The notes beneath the pieces are model-generated. The model saw only the letters and a list, made by a program, of their open reading frames with translations, was not told the DNA's origin and made no database searches. DNA of 64,000 nt from Faecalicoccus sp. (GTDB taxonomy: Bacteria > Bacillota_I > Bacilli_A > Erysipelotrichales > Erysipelotrichaceae), in the NCBI GenBank assembly GCA_017941505.1, contig JAGAWH010000091.1, forward strand, positions 3,470-67,469, in the 5' to 3' direction. Positions 7,097 to 15,706 of the stretch are shown here, piece by piece; the first letter of the stretch is position 1; every line of letters starts with the position of its first letter. The translations under genes were made by a program, and so were the position numbers.

Positions 7097-8261
7097 AATG
7101 TCTCTTTGGAGCCGGTTTCTTTCGCTGTTTTAAAACGCAGACAGCTTCAATTTTATCCGTGTTTGGGAACATATCTACCAATTCAATCCGATCGGTATAA
7201 TAATCATTTAGCTTAAAGCTGTTTAAATCTCTGGTGAGCGTCTTCGGATCACAGGAAATATAAACAATCTTTTTTGGATTCATACGGCACGCATTATCGA
7301 TAAAGGCATGCGTCGTTCCGGCACGAGGCGGATCCAGAATAATAATATCGTAGTGGTTTTTCTGACGTATTGCCTCTGCCATATATTTGGTAGAATCCAT
7401 GGCGATAAAGCGGGCATTGGAAATATGGTTTGCCGAGGCATTGCGTCTGGCGCATTCAATCGCTTCCGGATTAATTTCCACACCAACCACCTGTCTGCAG
7501 TAATCCGCAACAGATAATCCGATTGTTCCTACACCGCAATAGGTATCCAATACCGTATCGGTTTTTTCGATGCCGGCCATATCGATCGCAAGCTTGTATA
7601 GTACCTCACACTGTTCGGAATGGATTTGATAAAAACTTGAAGGTGTGAACATATACTTCTTACCTAACAAAATATCTTCGATATATCCTTTTCCATAGAG
7701 AATAAAGGTTTCATTCTCCAAAACGATGCTGGTATTACGGGGATTCACATTCTGTAAAATAGTTTTGATCTGAGGAAATTCCTTAACTAATTCATTCACC
7801 AGATTTCTTCGTGATGGAAATTGATTTTTACCTGTCACAAACACAACCATCATTTCATCCGTAGCATGTCCCCAGCGAATCAATACATGACGTAGTAATC
7901 CTGTTCCGTTTTTCGGATTATACAACTCGATCTTCATGGACTGTACCAGCTCGGTAATCTTCCCAATCACCTGATTGACGATATCGGGATGCATCGGACA
8001 GTTCTCGTTATAGACAACTCTGTGCGATTTGGCAGCATATAAGCCGGCACGCACTACCCCTTTATCCTTGGCAAAGCCTACAATAATCTTATTTCGATAT
8101 TTTTTATTTAAACGCGCGGTATGCACATCGCCTACCGTAACCTTCAAATGATTAATCCGCGCAAGATTTTCCACATTCTGTTTTTTAAGTTCTGCCTGTT
8201 TTGCGATACCCATACCTAAATAAGGACATCCACCGCAGAGTTTTGATACTTTACAATTCAT
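7095..8261 (-). CDS. 23S rRNA (uracil-5-)-methyltransferase, RlmD/RlmCD (TrmA) family
   Basis: 388 aa from the ATG (MNCKVSKLCGGCPYLG) that follows AGAAGGTG; an upstream in-frame ATG would add 19 residues without a ribosome site. The N-terminus carries iron-sulfur ligands (CKVSKLCGGC and a later ENCPMHP). The SAM-binding part has DTYCGVGTIGLSVAD, LDPPRAGT and the catalytic YISCDPKTL. It makes m5U in 23S rRNA using SAM. It lacks a clear N-terminal TRAM domain and is shorter than RlmCD of B. subtilis, so which uridine is modified is uncertain. It ends in its own terminator. Confidence 0.9.
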   Translation of the reverse strand: MNCKVSKLCGGCPYLGMGIAKQAELKKQNVENLARINHLKVTVGDVHTARLNKKYRNKIIVGFAKDKGVVRAGLYAAKSHRVVYNENCPMHPDIVNQVIGKITELVQSMKIELYNPKNGTGLLRHVLIRWGHATDEMMVVFVTGKNQFPSRRNLVNELVKEFPQIKTILQNVNPRNTSIVLENETFILYGKGYIEDILLGKKYMFTPSSFYQIHSEQCEVLYKLAIDMAGIEKTDTVLDTYCGVGTIGLSVADYCRQVVGVEINPEAIECARRNASANHISNARFIAMDSTKYMAEAIRQKNHYDIIILDPPRAGTTHAFIDNACRMNPKKIVYISCDPKTLTRDLNSFKLNDYYTDRIELVDMFPNTDKIEAVCVLKQRKKPAPKRH

Positions 8262-8319
8262 AGAGCACCTTCTCTTTTCTTCCCATGAGAGTATACCCAA
8301 CATTTTTGAAAGAAACAAG

Positions 8320-8343
8320 AAAAAAGACAGGATTTCCTGTCTT
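8320..8343 (-). terminator. Terminator of htpG
   Basis: Minus strand stem AAGACAGG / CCTGTCTT, 4-base loop, then TTTTTTC. Confidence 0.88.
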
Positions 8344-10255
8344 ATTCATTGTTGGAGCTTACTAAGAGTTCGCAGATCTTTTTCGAATACGCAATCGGAT
8401 CTTCAATTGGGAAGCCCTCGATCAATAAAGCCTGATCATATAAAACCTCAGTAACTTCCTTAACTTTATCCTTATCTGTTTCATACAGCTTTTGAAGCGT
8501 ATTGAAGATTGGATGATTTGGATTGATTTCCAAGATACGGGTAGCCTTCATCGGACCCATGAAATTGTCTTCCTGCGGCATAGCGGCAAAGACACGTTCC
8601 ATTTCAAAGGAGATTCCCTCACCGGCTGTAAGAACCACCGGATCTTCGCTTAATTTATTGGATAATCGTACTTCAGCAGCCTTATCACCTAAAGCTTCCT
8701 TCATATAATCCAATAATCCCTTGTTATCTTCTTTTGTCTTATTTAATGCTTCCTTTTCTTCTTCTGTATCCAGATCTAAATCGCCCTGGGCTGCATTTTT
8801 AAATGTCTTCTCACGATATGTCATCAGTGACTGCATCACAAATTCATCGACATTGTCCATGAGATACAGAACTTCGTATTCCTTTTTCTTTAAAGTCTGT
8901 ACAACCGGCAGTTTATCGATTAATTCAATATCGCTTCCGGAAACATAATAGATTTCCTTCTGGTCTTCCTTCATGCGGTTAACATATTCATTTAAAGTAA
9001 CCAGTTTACTTTCCTTAGAAGAATAGAACATCAATAAATCCTGCAGTTTTTCTTTGTCCATACCATAGTTATTGTAGGTACCGAACTTTAAGTTAATGCC
9101 AAATTTATTCCAGAAATCTTCATATTTTTCACGCTCTTTTGTCAGCATTGTCGCAAGTTCTGATAATACCTTTTTCTCAATGCGGCCGGCCATCACCTTT
9201 AATTGATGATCGTGCTGCAACATTTCACGGGAAATATTTAAAGACAGATCCTGAGAGTCTACAAGACCCTTCACAAAGCGCAGGTAATCCGGTAGCAGCT
9301 CTTCGGCATGATCCATGATAAATACACCACGGCAATATAACTGTAAACCTTTCTTGTAGTCCTGCTGATAGAAGCCCTGCGGAACACGATTAGGGATGTA
9401 CAGTAAAGCTGTAAAATCCACATTACCTTCTACGCTGAAATGAATCACGCGGGCAGGATCCTGGTAATCCATAAAGTGATCTTTATAGAACTGGTTGTAC
9501 TCTTCATCCGTAATCTTAGATTTCTGGCGTTTCCATAAAGGAACCATAGAGTTTAATGTCTGATCTTCGATCACTGTTTCATATTCCGGCTTTTCCTGAT
9601 CTTCAGTTCCTTCTTTCATCTTAGAAGTTTCCACATTCATCTTGACCGGATAACGGATATAATCCGAATACTTCTTAACTAAGTTTCTTAATGTATATGT
9701 TTCCAAGTAGTCGGAATACTTATCATTTTCCGTATCTTCCTTTAATTTCAGGATGATAGTTGTACCGTGACCATCTCTTGAAGATGGTTCAATGGTATAA
9801 CCGCTTTTTCCATCGGAAACCCATTCATAGGCATCTTCGCCATCCTTTTTAGAGATAACGGTTAACTCATCGGCAACCATAAAGGCAGAATAGAATCCTA
9901 CACCAAATTGCCCGATAATATCGATATCCTTCTTATCGTCTTTATCCATCTCTTCTTTAAATGCCAGAGAACCGGATTTTGCGATTGTTCCTAAGTTTTC
10001 CTCTAATTCCTCTTTGGTCATACCGATACCGTTATCCGTAATGGTTAAGGTACGGGCATCCTTATTCGGAATTAAACGAATTTCAAATTCAGATGGGTCA
10101 ATATGACCGGCGTTAGAATAATAATACTTATCAATCGCATCACTCGCATTGGAAATCAATTCTCTTAAGAAGATTTCTTTGTGTGTATAGATGGAATTGA
10201 TCATCAAATCCAATAATCTTTGCGATTCAGCTTGAAATTGCTTCTTTTCAGACAT
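8342..10255 (-). CDS. htpG: Molecular chaperone HtpG (Hsp90)
   Basis: 637 aa, full length for bacterial Hsp90. The N-terminal GHKL ATPase shows ELISNASDAIDK (catalytic Glu, Asn), DNGIGM (ATP-binding Asp) and GQFGVGFYSAFMVAD (lid). The middle domain includes SLNISREMLQ with the conserved ATPase Arg. A C-terminal dimerisation domain follows. It is a cytosolic dimer that remodels client proteins. It has AAGGAG upstream and a single-gene unit closed by a terminator. Regulation is visible: a TTGACA/TATTAT promoter is bracketed by two CIRCE-like dyads, pointing to HrcA repression. Confidence 0.97.
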   Translation of the reverse strand: MSEKKQFQAESQRLLDLMINSIYTHKEIFLRELISNASDAIDKYYYSNAGHIDPSEFEIRLIPNKDARTLTITDNGIGMTKEELEENLGTIAKSGSLAFKEEMDKDDKKDIDIIGQFGVGFYSAFMVADELTVISKKDGEDAYEWVSDGKSGYTIEPSSRDGHGTTIILKLKEDTENDKYSDYLETYTLRNLVKKYSDYIRYPVKMNVETSKMKEGTEDQEKPEYETVIEDQTLNSMVPLWKRQKSKITDEEYNQFYKDHFMDYQDPARVIHFSVEGNVDFTALLYIPNRVPQGFYQQDYKKGLQLYCRGVFIMDHAEELLPDYLRFVKGLVDSQDLSLNISREMLQHDHQLKVMAGRIEKKVLSELATMLTKEREKYEDFWNKFGINLKFGTYNNYGMDKEKLQDLLMFYSSKESKLVTLNEYVNRMKEDQKEIYYVSGSDIELIDKLPVVQTLKKKEYEVLYLMDNVDEFVMQSLMTYREKTFKNAAQGDLDLDTEEEKEALNKTKEDNKGLLDYMKEALGDKAAEVRLSNKLSEDPVVLTAGEGISFEMERVFAAMPQEDNFMGPMKATRILEINPNHPIFNTLQKLYETDKDKVKEVTEVLYDQALLIEGFPIEDPIAYSKKICELLVSSNNE

Positions 10256-10267
10256 GGTATCACTCCT

Positions 10268-10294
10268 TTAGCACTCTAACTGTCTGCATGCTAA
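10268..10294. promoter_or_regulatory. CIRCE-like operator, promoter-proximal
   Basis: TTAGCACTC, nine bases, GCATGCTAA: 7 of 9 matches in the right arm to the CIRCE dyad (TTAGCACTC-N9-GAGTGCTAA) bound by HrcA. It lies just downstream of the -10, over the expected start of transcription of htpG. Confidence 0.75.
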
Positions 10295-10297
10295 TAT

Positions 10298-10326
10298 ATA
10301 ATACAACCTCCTATTAGCACTGTCAA
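10298..10326 (-). promoter_or_regulatory. htpG promoter
   Basis: Minus strand TTGACA (10321-10326), a 17-base spacer, and TATTAT (10298-10303): a near-consensus SigA promoter between two CIRCE-like dyads. Confidence 0.82.
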
Positions 10327-10340
10327 CTAAAAAGTGCTAA
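10314..10340. promoter_or_regulatory. CIRCE-like operator overlapping the -35
   Basis: TTAGCACTG, nine bases, AAGTGCTAA: one mismatch per arm to the CIRCE consensus. It covers the -35 of htpG. Confidence 0.82.
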
Positions 10341-10354
10341 GAGTATAGTTAAAG

Positions 10355-10376
10355 AAAACGGGATTACTCCCGTTTT
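10355..10376 (-). terminator. Terminator of the PHP phosphatase gene
   Basis: Minus strand stem AAAACGGGA / TCCCGTTTT with loop GTAA. Only a short T tract follows. Confidence 0.7.
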
Positions 10377-11241
10377 AAAGTGCATGGAATGTTGGTACCA
10401 TTTTATCGAACGTACAGATTTCTTTAAATCCGATTTCTTCCTTTAAGATACGGTATCCTTCATCGAGATGATCTGCTAACATTCTGGATACATGGGCATC
10501 GGATCCTACCGTGATGATCTTACCGCCTAAATCTTTATATAGGCGAAGTATATCACGGGAAGGCTGGGTATCTTTTAAGCCATATTTCCAGCTGGAAGTA
10601 TTCAGTTCAATCCCCTTACCATCGGCAATCGCCAGCTTTAAGATCTCCGCAATCATATCCTTTACCTTTTCAAAAGGATATACGCCGTTTTTATCATAGC
10701 GAACAATCAAATCTAAATGTGCCAATACCGAATAGTCCTTGAACACTTTCTGTACTTCATAGATTTCCCGATAATACTCTTCATTATATTCTTTCTGTGT
10801 CTTTCCTCTCTGGAAATCCTGTGTCCAGAATTCCAGATTATTTACCTGATGCATCGATAATAAGACAAAATCAAGTTCATTTTTATAGGTTTGATAGAGT
10901 CTCTTATATTGGTCTACCGTTATTGTCTGAATTCCGAATTCCAGACCTTTTTTAAGAACGATCTGTCCTTTATATGTCTCTTTCATCCTATCTAACTTAG
11001 AAAAGTATTCCGGATAGTTGACATTGGCAAGCGGATCCATTTTCTGAACACCGCTGGACATCGTATCACCCGGTCTCCATTCGATATTCCCTTCACTCCA
11101 GTCCTTCTTGATTCCATAATCGACATGGTCGGTAAAACACATCTCATCAAGGCCTAATTCAATACCTCTTTCAATCTGTTTTTCCATTCTTTCTTTGGAA
11201 TCATCACTGAATTCACAATGTAAATGATAATCTGCACGCAT
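10375..11241 (-). CDS. PHP-domain phosphatase, histidinol-phosphatase (HisJ/HisK) family
   Basis: 288 aa. PHP metal-site motifs are all present: DYHLHCEFSDDS at the N-terminus, FTDHVDYG around residue 37-44, LLSMHQV, LAHLDLIVRY and GSDAHVSRML near the C-terminus. These supply His/Asp/Glu ligands for a tri-metal phosphoesterase centre. The closest family is HisJ-type histidinol-phosphate phosphatase, last but one step of histidine synthesis. No his gene is nearby, so it may act on histidinol phosphate or on another sugar/alcohol phosphate. AAAGGAG precedes the ATG. It is monocistronic, with a hairpin terminator. Confidence 0.8.
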   Translation of the reverse strand: MRADYHLHCEFSDDSKERMEKQIERGIELGLDEMCFTDHVDYGIKKDWSEGNIEWRPGDTMSSGVQKMDPLANVNYPEYFSKLDRMKETYKGQIVLKKGLEFGIQTITVDQYKRLYQTYKNELDFVLLSMHQVNNLEFWTQDFQRGKTQKEYNEEYYREIYEVQKVFKDYSVLAHLDLIVRYDKNGVYPFEKVKDMIAEILKLAIADGKGIELNTSSWKYGLKDTQPSRDILRLYKDLGGKIITVGSDAHVSRMLADHLDEGYRILKEEIGFKEICTFDKMVPTFHAL

Positions 11242-11323
11242 AATAATCTCCTTTAAATTGATTTTTTTTCTATATTTAGTATAATGTTTCCAAATTTTAC
11301 GTTCAATCTATTTCATCATATAA

Positions 11324-11344
11324 AAACCCTGCCTGGCAGGGTTT
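11324..11344 (-). terminator. Terminator downstream of the GNAT-like gene
   Basis: Minus strand stem AAACCCTGC / GCAGGGTTT, loop CAG, then TTTTT. It lies about 95 bases past the stop of the GNAT-like gene. The interval has a GAATCTTT/AAAGATTC inverted repeat and no convincing reading frame. Confidence 0.82.
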
Positions 11345-11439
11345 AAGGTTAGTCTAAATCTGTTCCGTTGAATGCGGTTTCTTGGTTTACCGAATCTTTG
11401 ATTCAATATCTTCAAAAAGATTCGTTGATTCCTTCCTTT

Positions 11440-12012
11440 TTACTGTATCTGTGTTTTTTCTTTTAAGATTTCTGTTTCCCGCTGCCAATTGTCGCGGTTT
11501 TCTTTTTCGCTGCATCCTTTAAATTCACCTAAATACGGAGTAAACTCCATTCTTGATAAAAGAATGACAGCGCCATAAGCACCTAACGGAAGTGTGCAAT
11601 ACAATGGATATTTGGATGGAGATGCTTCATATTGCAGTGCTAAACGGCTGACAATCGCTTTACCGATTCCCTGATATTGATCATCTTCTGATACCGAGAG
11701 ATTTTGAAGCGATAAACGCTTCATTCCATACTCGTCCCCATTCATTAACACACCGGAGCCTACCAGCTGTCCAGCATCATTAGAAACAAGCACAAGTTTC
11801 TTTGTATCCATTTTGTCTAAGCTGGCAAGTGCATCCTCTTGATTGTCAAATACACCGGTAGAAAGATGCAGATTGCACCACATATCCTTCATGGAATCAT
11901 CCCATGAAACATAGCTGTAACCTTTTGGTAAGGAATATTCTTTGTAGATCGTTCCCTTAGGCAAAATCATTAATAATTTTGTTGAGGGAAGAGTTTTATC
12001 AATTATAGTCAT
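11440..12012 (-). CDS. GNAT-like N-acetyltransferase
   Basis: About 190 aa from the ATG giving MTIIDKTLPST. An ATG at 12048 would add 12 residues, but a TATAAT-like box lies in that extension, so it is probably promoter. Residues around 85-130 fit a GNAT core: KLVLVSNDAGQLVGSGVL, then LQNLSVSEDDQYQGIGKAI, the acetyl-CoA loop Q-x-x-G-I-G-K, then LYCTLPLGAYGAVILLSRM. The acceptor is unknown; small amines or protein N-termini are typical for the fold. It is followed at a distance by a terminator. Family assignment is fairly good, function open. Confidence 0.65.
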   Translation of the reverse strand: MTIIDKTLPSTKLLMILPKGTIYKEYSLPKGYSYVSWDDSMKDMWCNLHLSTGVFDNQEDALASLDKMDTKKLVLVSNDAGQLVGSGVLMNGDEYGMKRLSLQNLSVSEDDQYQGIGKAIVSRLALQYEASPSKYPLYCTLPLGAYGAVILLSRMEFTPYLGEFKGCSEKENRDNWQRETEILKEKTQIQ

Positions 12013-12057
12013 ACATATCACCCGCATCATTATAACATCCATCATCAAAAATAAGAA

Positions 12058-12085
12058 ACCCGTCTTCAGAAATCTGAAAACGGGT
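12058..12085 (-). terminator. Terminator of the DUF2812 gene
   Basis: Long hairpin on the minus strand: ACCCGT paired with ACGGGT and an inner TTCAGA / TCTGAA stem, then TTTCTTATTTTT. Confidence 0.82.
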
Positions 12086-12092
12086 AAATATC

Positions 12093-13292
12093 CTACATTT
12101 TTCCTTTAACTCTTAATCTTGCCTTAATTGCCTTTGTCATCTTCTTGGATTGATGAAGTTTTCTGATGTATACAATAAACATAATCAGAGCAATTAAGAA
12201 TACCAGAGCACATGGTGCAAGTAAGATGAGTAATCCATTGAATTTATAGATAAAGTAAGCAGCAGCTGCACATACCAGCATGCATAAGAACAGACACAAC
12301 AGTGTAGTACGGTAGGAATTGTTGTTACGCTTGAAGAAAATGAATTTTTCTTCATCGTTATCAATTTCCTTTTTGAAGCCATCGCGTTCTAATTCATTTC
12401 TGAATACAAACCATCCGGCTTCATCTTTACGCTTACCTTCCATGCGGGAAACAAGCTTCCAGCCATCGGCTTCCCACTTTTTCCATGATTCTGCATCCGG
12501 CTCATCACGGAAATAATTTAGGCTGTAATAGAAATTTCTTGGTGCCGCCTTGACAAAGAAATATTTTTTACCGACATTTCGTACAAAGTGATATCCATCA
12601 CGAGACTGCTGGGAAAGATATTCTTCTTCCTCCGGATAGTTAGCAATCGAAAATTTCTGTTTATCTACATAAAGATCATCTTCATCATAGTTCTCGGTTA
12701 CATCCGGAATGTTTTCTTTTACCTGAGAAATTGTTTCGGCTAATACATCATCTGTATTGATTTCAGCCTCACCGGAAGGTGTAACGGAACCCTTGTTGAC
12801 ATCAATTTCATCAACGATTTCAGCTTCCACTGTTTGAACCGGTAAGCCACCATCTTCGTTTTCAATTTTCAAATTTCCGAAGATTGCCTCTTCACTATCA
12901 TGAACCGGTTCAACAGCCGGTTCTTCTACAGCTTCAACAGGCTTTTGTTCTGTTTCAACCGGTGCTGCCGGTGTTTCTTTTACAGTTTCCTGCGGTTTTC
13001 TTTTCTTTACACGCGGCTTGCCGATGATTACTTCCGCAATGGTATTTTCTTCATTTTCAAAAGCAGTAGAACGTACCTTAACTTCCTGCGCTTTCCGTTC
13101 TGTACGCTTGAAAATACGCTTTTTTTCCTGCTGACCAGCTAAGGCATCTAATTCAAATACATCGGTCGCATCAAATTGCTCCAATAAAGGTTCATTTATA
13201 TCCAACATGGAAATTCTTTTGTCGTTTTGCTGCAAAGCTTTTAATTGCTCTAACGCACTTAAACCACTATTTCCGTTATTTTCTTCTGCCAT
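12093..13292 (-). CDS. DUF2812-domain membrane protein with long acidic N-terminal region
   Basis: 399 aa from ATG (MAEENNGNSG) behind GAGGTG. Residues 1 to about 205 are low-complexity and acidic, rich in Glu/Pro/Val, so probably disordered. Around 215-300 lies a DUF2812-like core (EEEYLSQQSRDGYHFVRNV then YYSLNYF), apparently repeated once (ESWKKWEADGWKLVSRM). Two transmembrane helices follow (about 325-375) and a basic C-tail ends the protein. DUF2812 proteins are often linked to PadR-type regulators and membrane stress, but no PadR gene is adjacent. The long disordered N-terminus is unusual for the family. No enzymatic motif is seen. Function unknown. Confidence 0.7.
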   Translation of the reverse strand: MAEENNGNSGLSALEQLKALQQNDKRISMLDINEPLLEQFDATDVFELDALAGQQEKKRIFKRTERKAQEVKVRSTAFENEENTIAEVIIGKPRVKKRKPQETVKETPAAPVETEQKPVEAVEEPAVEPVHDSEEAIFGNLKIENEDGGLPVQTVEAEIVDEIDVNKGSVTPSGEAEINTDDVLAETISQVKENIPDVTENYDEDDLYVDKQKFSIANYPEEEEYLSQQSRDGYHFVRNVGKKYFFVKAAPRNFYYSLNYFRDEPDAESWKKWEADGWKLVSRMEGKRKDEAGWFVFRNELERDGFKKEIDNDEEKFIFFKRNNNSYRTTLLCLFLCMLVCAAAAYFIYKFNGLLILLAPCALVFLIALIMFIVYIRKLHQSKKMTKAIKARLRVKGKM

Positions 13293-13301
13293 GAATATCA
13301 C

Positions 13302-13485
13302 CTCAATCTGTAATTCAATATTTTACTGATTAAATCTGTATAAGTCAAACAATGACAGAAAAGTTAGTGCAGTATGGAGCCTGTTTATCGAGAAAATGAA
13401 TTGAATGATAAAGAGAACTATCAACATCCAAAATGCCCCTTTTGGGCATGCCAATGAAAAATCATAGTTATGATTTTAGGTATTA
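13302..13485. other. Intergenic region with terminator and small dyad
   Basis: It holds the terminator at 13433-13449 and an AATCATA/TATGATT dyad at about 13460-13475 just before the stop of the LPXTG-like gene. Nothing coding was found. Confidence 0.5.
13433..13449 (-). terminator. Terminator of the wall-anchored repeat protein gene
   Basis: Minus strand stem ATGCCC / GGGCAT with a short loop, followed by TTTT. Confidence 0.7.
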
Positions 13486-15549
13486 TCAAGCTTTCCTTCG
13501 AGTGAATAGACCCATCACTGTCACGAAGCTTATTAACATCAAGCTCATCCAGAATCCAAGATTAGTTTCATGACCGGTCTGCGGGCGATTCTTACTGTCG
13601 GATTTTTCCGGTGTACCTGCAGTGGTTATGGTAAATTGGGTTTCTGCCATTCCATCATCAAATACCACTTTGAGGGTATGCCGGCCAACCGAAAGCGTTT
13701 CAAGATACGAACTCTTCAAACTCAGCTTTATCCCGCCGGAGGTAACCGTATAGTTTTCTTTTGAAATTGATACTCCATCTACTTCAACACCGGTGAAATG
13801 AGACAGGGCACTTTCATTATCAATTGTACGAATGATGGTGAAGTTCAAACCGGTGTTTCTGCCTTTCTGCCAGATTCCGTTTTGACCCTCCGTGATATGA
13901 TATTCCAAACTAACAGGAGGGATATCTTTCCACTCTGCTTTAATCGTTGTATCTGCTGTAATCGTAATGACACTTCCTACAGGACCCAGATCCCAGCCAG
14001 CAAACTCCTTACCCTCCGGTGCTGTAAAGCCACATTCCGGAAGGATAAAGCCTTCATTCGCATTCACAGATACAGGATCCATTGTACCCGCACCCGAGTT
14101 GGCATCAAAGCTCACGGTGAAAGTTTCTAATTCATCCGGTGCTTTTTCAAATACAGCGCACACATAACGTAACGGCTCACTGTCTCCTTCAATTATTGTT
14201 TCGCCCGGCTTATATGTGAAACTGGCATCCGTAGAAATGACAGATCCTTCCCATGCCAGAGTTGCTCCCGGTCCCCATTCAATGTTGACATGATACCATC
14301 CTACAAAACGGTATCCCGGGTCAGCCTGGGCATAGACGGTGCAGGAATCACCTTTATAGAACGGAAGAATTTCCCCTGCAACAAAATCAGTTCCATCTTT
14401 GGCTTGAATATCCGGGAAATCATCATAACTAGGTGTGTATTTCACAGCAACCTTTCCACCCTGAGCAGAACTGTCCGGTCCGACAACTTCTGTATTTCCA
14501 ACCCACATCTGAACCTGGTCACCAGGGTGTACCGGCCCGGCGTTGATTTCAAACACCGGACAAAGATATAAATCACCGTTTATTGAAAAGCTATAGACCT
14601 CATTCGAAGACAATAATTCATCAGTAACCATTTCTTCATAGGTGGCACCATTCACATCTCCCTTATACCAGCTCTTGAAATGATAACCATCTTCCGGAAC
14701 AGCCGTTACTGTAATCTCCGTTCCTTCCGGCATCTGCCATGGCTGATCATCAGATTGCTTTCCATCAAAATCCACAAGGAAGCTGCCACCGGTGCCTGGT
14801 AAAATATGCAGGCTTGACAAATCCGGAACATCTTGACTTTCATACTCCACTTCTAAAGTCACACTGTATTGCCAATTATGCCAAAACTCTCCATCTATGA
14901 TCAAGTAAGAGAAGTAATCTCCCGCCTCGTCTAGATTAGTATCGAACAAGGAATAAGTTCGATTATCGATAGTTTTGGTAATAGTCGGATCCGAAATAGT
15001 TTTGTCGATCACAGTCACAGTACCTTTACCGGAATATTCTTCCGCTTTCTGTGAGAGTGCATCCTGTGCCTCACTAATCATCGCATTTACAGTAGGGTTA
15101 GATGGCTGTGTAAATTCAGAAGCGGTTACTTCATCAAAAACAACTTCCGTATATGTTTCTCCGGTTCCCGTATCCCTCATAACCAAATAACCGATAACTT
15201 CAGAAGTGCTGCGATCAACAGAATTATCAATCCTTTGGGCTCGGCTATAATACCATACTGCAGTAACTGTTGTATCCGTATTTACTGTAATATAATCGCC
15301 CGGAAACATGAGCATTCCATCCACCATCCACATATAAAAATTACGCTCAGGATTAGTGTGTGTAAAAGCACATCTCGGCAATTCATATTGTGCTCCCGCT
15401 TCTACCGATACCGGAGCCATTGATCCGGTTCCGGTCCCCGGTGCAAAAGAAACCGTAAAAAGTTCGCCCTGGGCATGCACAGCTTTAGACCCAAATGGGA
15501 TCAATGCGATCAACAATACCAGAGCGAAACGAATCCATTTTTTCTTCAT
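13486..15549 (-). CDS. Cell-wall-anchored protein with InlB/Flg_new-type repeats
   Basis: 687 aa. N-terminal signal peptide (MKKKWIRFALVLLIALIPFG, cleavage near VHA). Two clear copies of the Listeria-Bacteroides (Flg_new/InlB B) repeat lie near residue 30 (VSFAPGTGTGSMAPVSVEAG, ending TVTAVW) and near 480 (SFDANSGAGTMDPVSV, ending TIKAEW). Middle modules contain GYHFKSWYKG and GYRFVGWYHV. The C-terminus has the sortase-like motif NRPQTG (654-659), a hydrophobic helix and RRKA. The first residue of the LPXTG pentapeptide is Arg instead of Leu, so anchoring needs a tolerant sortase. This is likely a surface adhesin or mucin-interacting protein. AAGGAT precedes the ATG. No sortase lies in this window. 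Confidence 0.85.
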   Translation of the reverse strand: MKKKWIRFALVLLIALIPFGSKAVHAQGELFTVSFAPGTGTGSMAPVSVEAGAQYELPRCAFTHTNPERNFYMWMVDGMLMFPGDYITVNTDTTVTAVWYYSRAQRIDNSVDRSTSEVIGYLVMRDTGTGETYTEVVFDEVTASEFTQPSNPTVNAMISEAQDALSQKAEEYSGKGTVTVIDKTISDPTITKTIDNRTYSLFDTNLDEAGDYFSYLIIDGEFWHNWQYSVTLEVEYESQDVPDLSSLHILPGTGGSFLVDFDGKQSDDQPWQMPEGTEITVTAVPEDGYHFKSWYKGDVNGATYEEMVTDELLSSNEVYSFSINGDLYLCPVFEINAGPVHPGDQVQMWVGNTEVVGPDSSAQGGKVAVKYTPSYDDFPDIQAKDGTDFVAGEILPFYKGDSCTVYAQADPGYRFVGWYHVNIEWGPGATLAWEGSVISTDASFTYKPGETIIEGDSEPLRYVCAVFEKAPDELETFTVSFDANSGAGTMDPVSVNANEGFILPECGFTAPEGKEFAGWDLGPVGSVITITADTTIKAEWKDIPPVSLEYHITEGQNGIWQKGRNTGLNFTIIRTIDNESALSHFTGVEVDGVSISKENYTVTSGGIKLSLKSSYLETLSVGRHTLKVVFDDGMAETQFTITTAGTPEKSDSKNRPQTGHETNLGFWMSLMLISFVTVMGLFTRRKA

Positions 15550-15706
15550 AACTGTAATATCCTTCCTATCTTGAAATGAGGGAAACTATTTTCCCTTGTA
15601 CACCATAGCCCCAAATCCGACGAAATGGGAGTCCAGTTATCGGTTCAGGTGCTCCAAAACAGGGTTAGGTTTTCGGATAGGTGATAAAATCACCTTTATA
15701 TAAAGC

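Noticed and set aside
11345..11439. Small gene after the GNAT-like gene
   Set aside because: Short stop-free frames without ATG or ribosome site; the interval has an inverted repeat and ends in the terminator.
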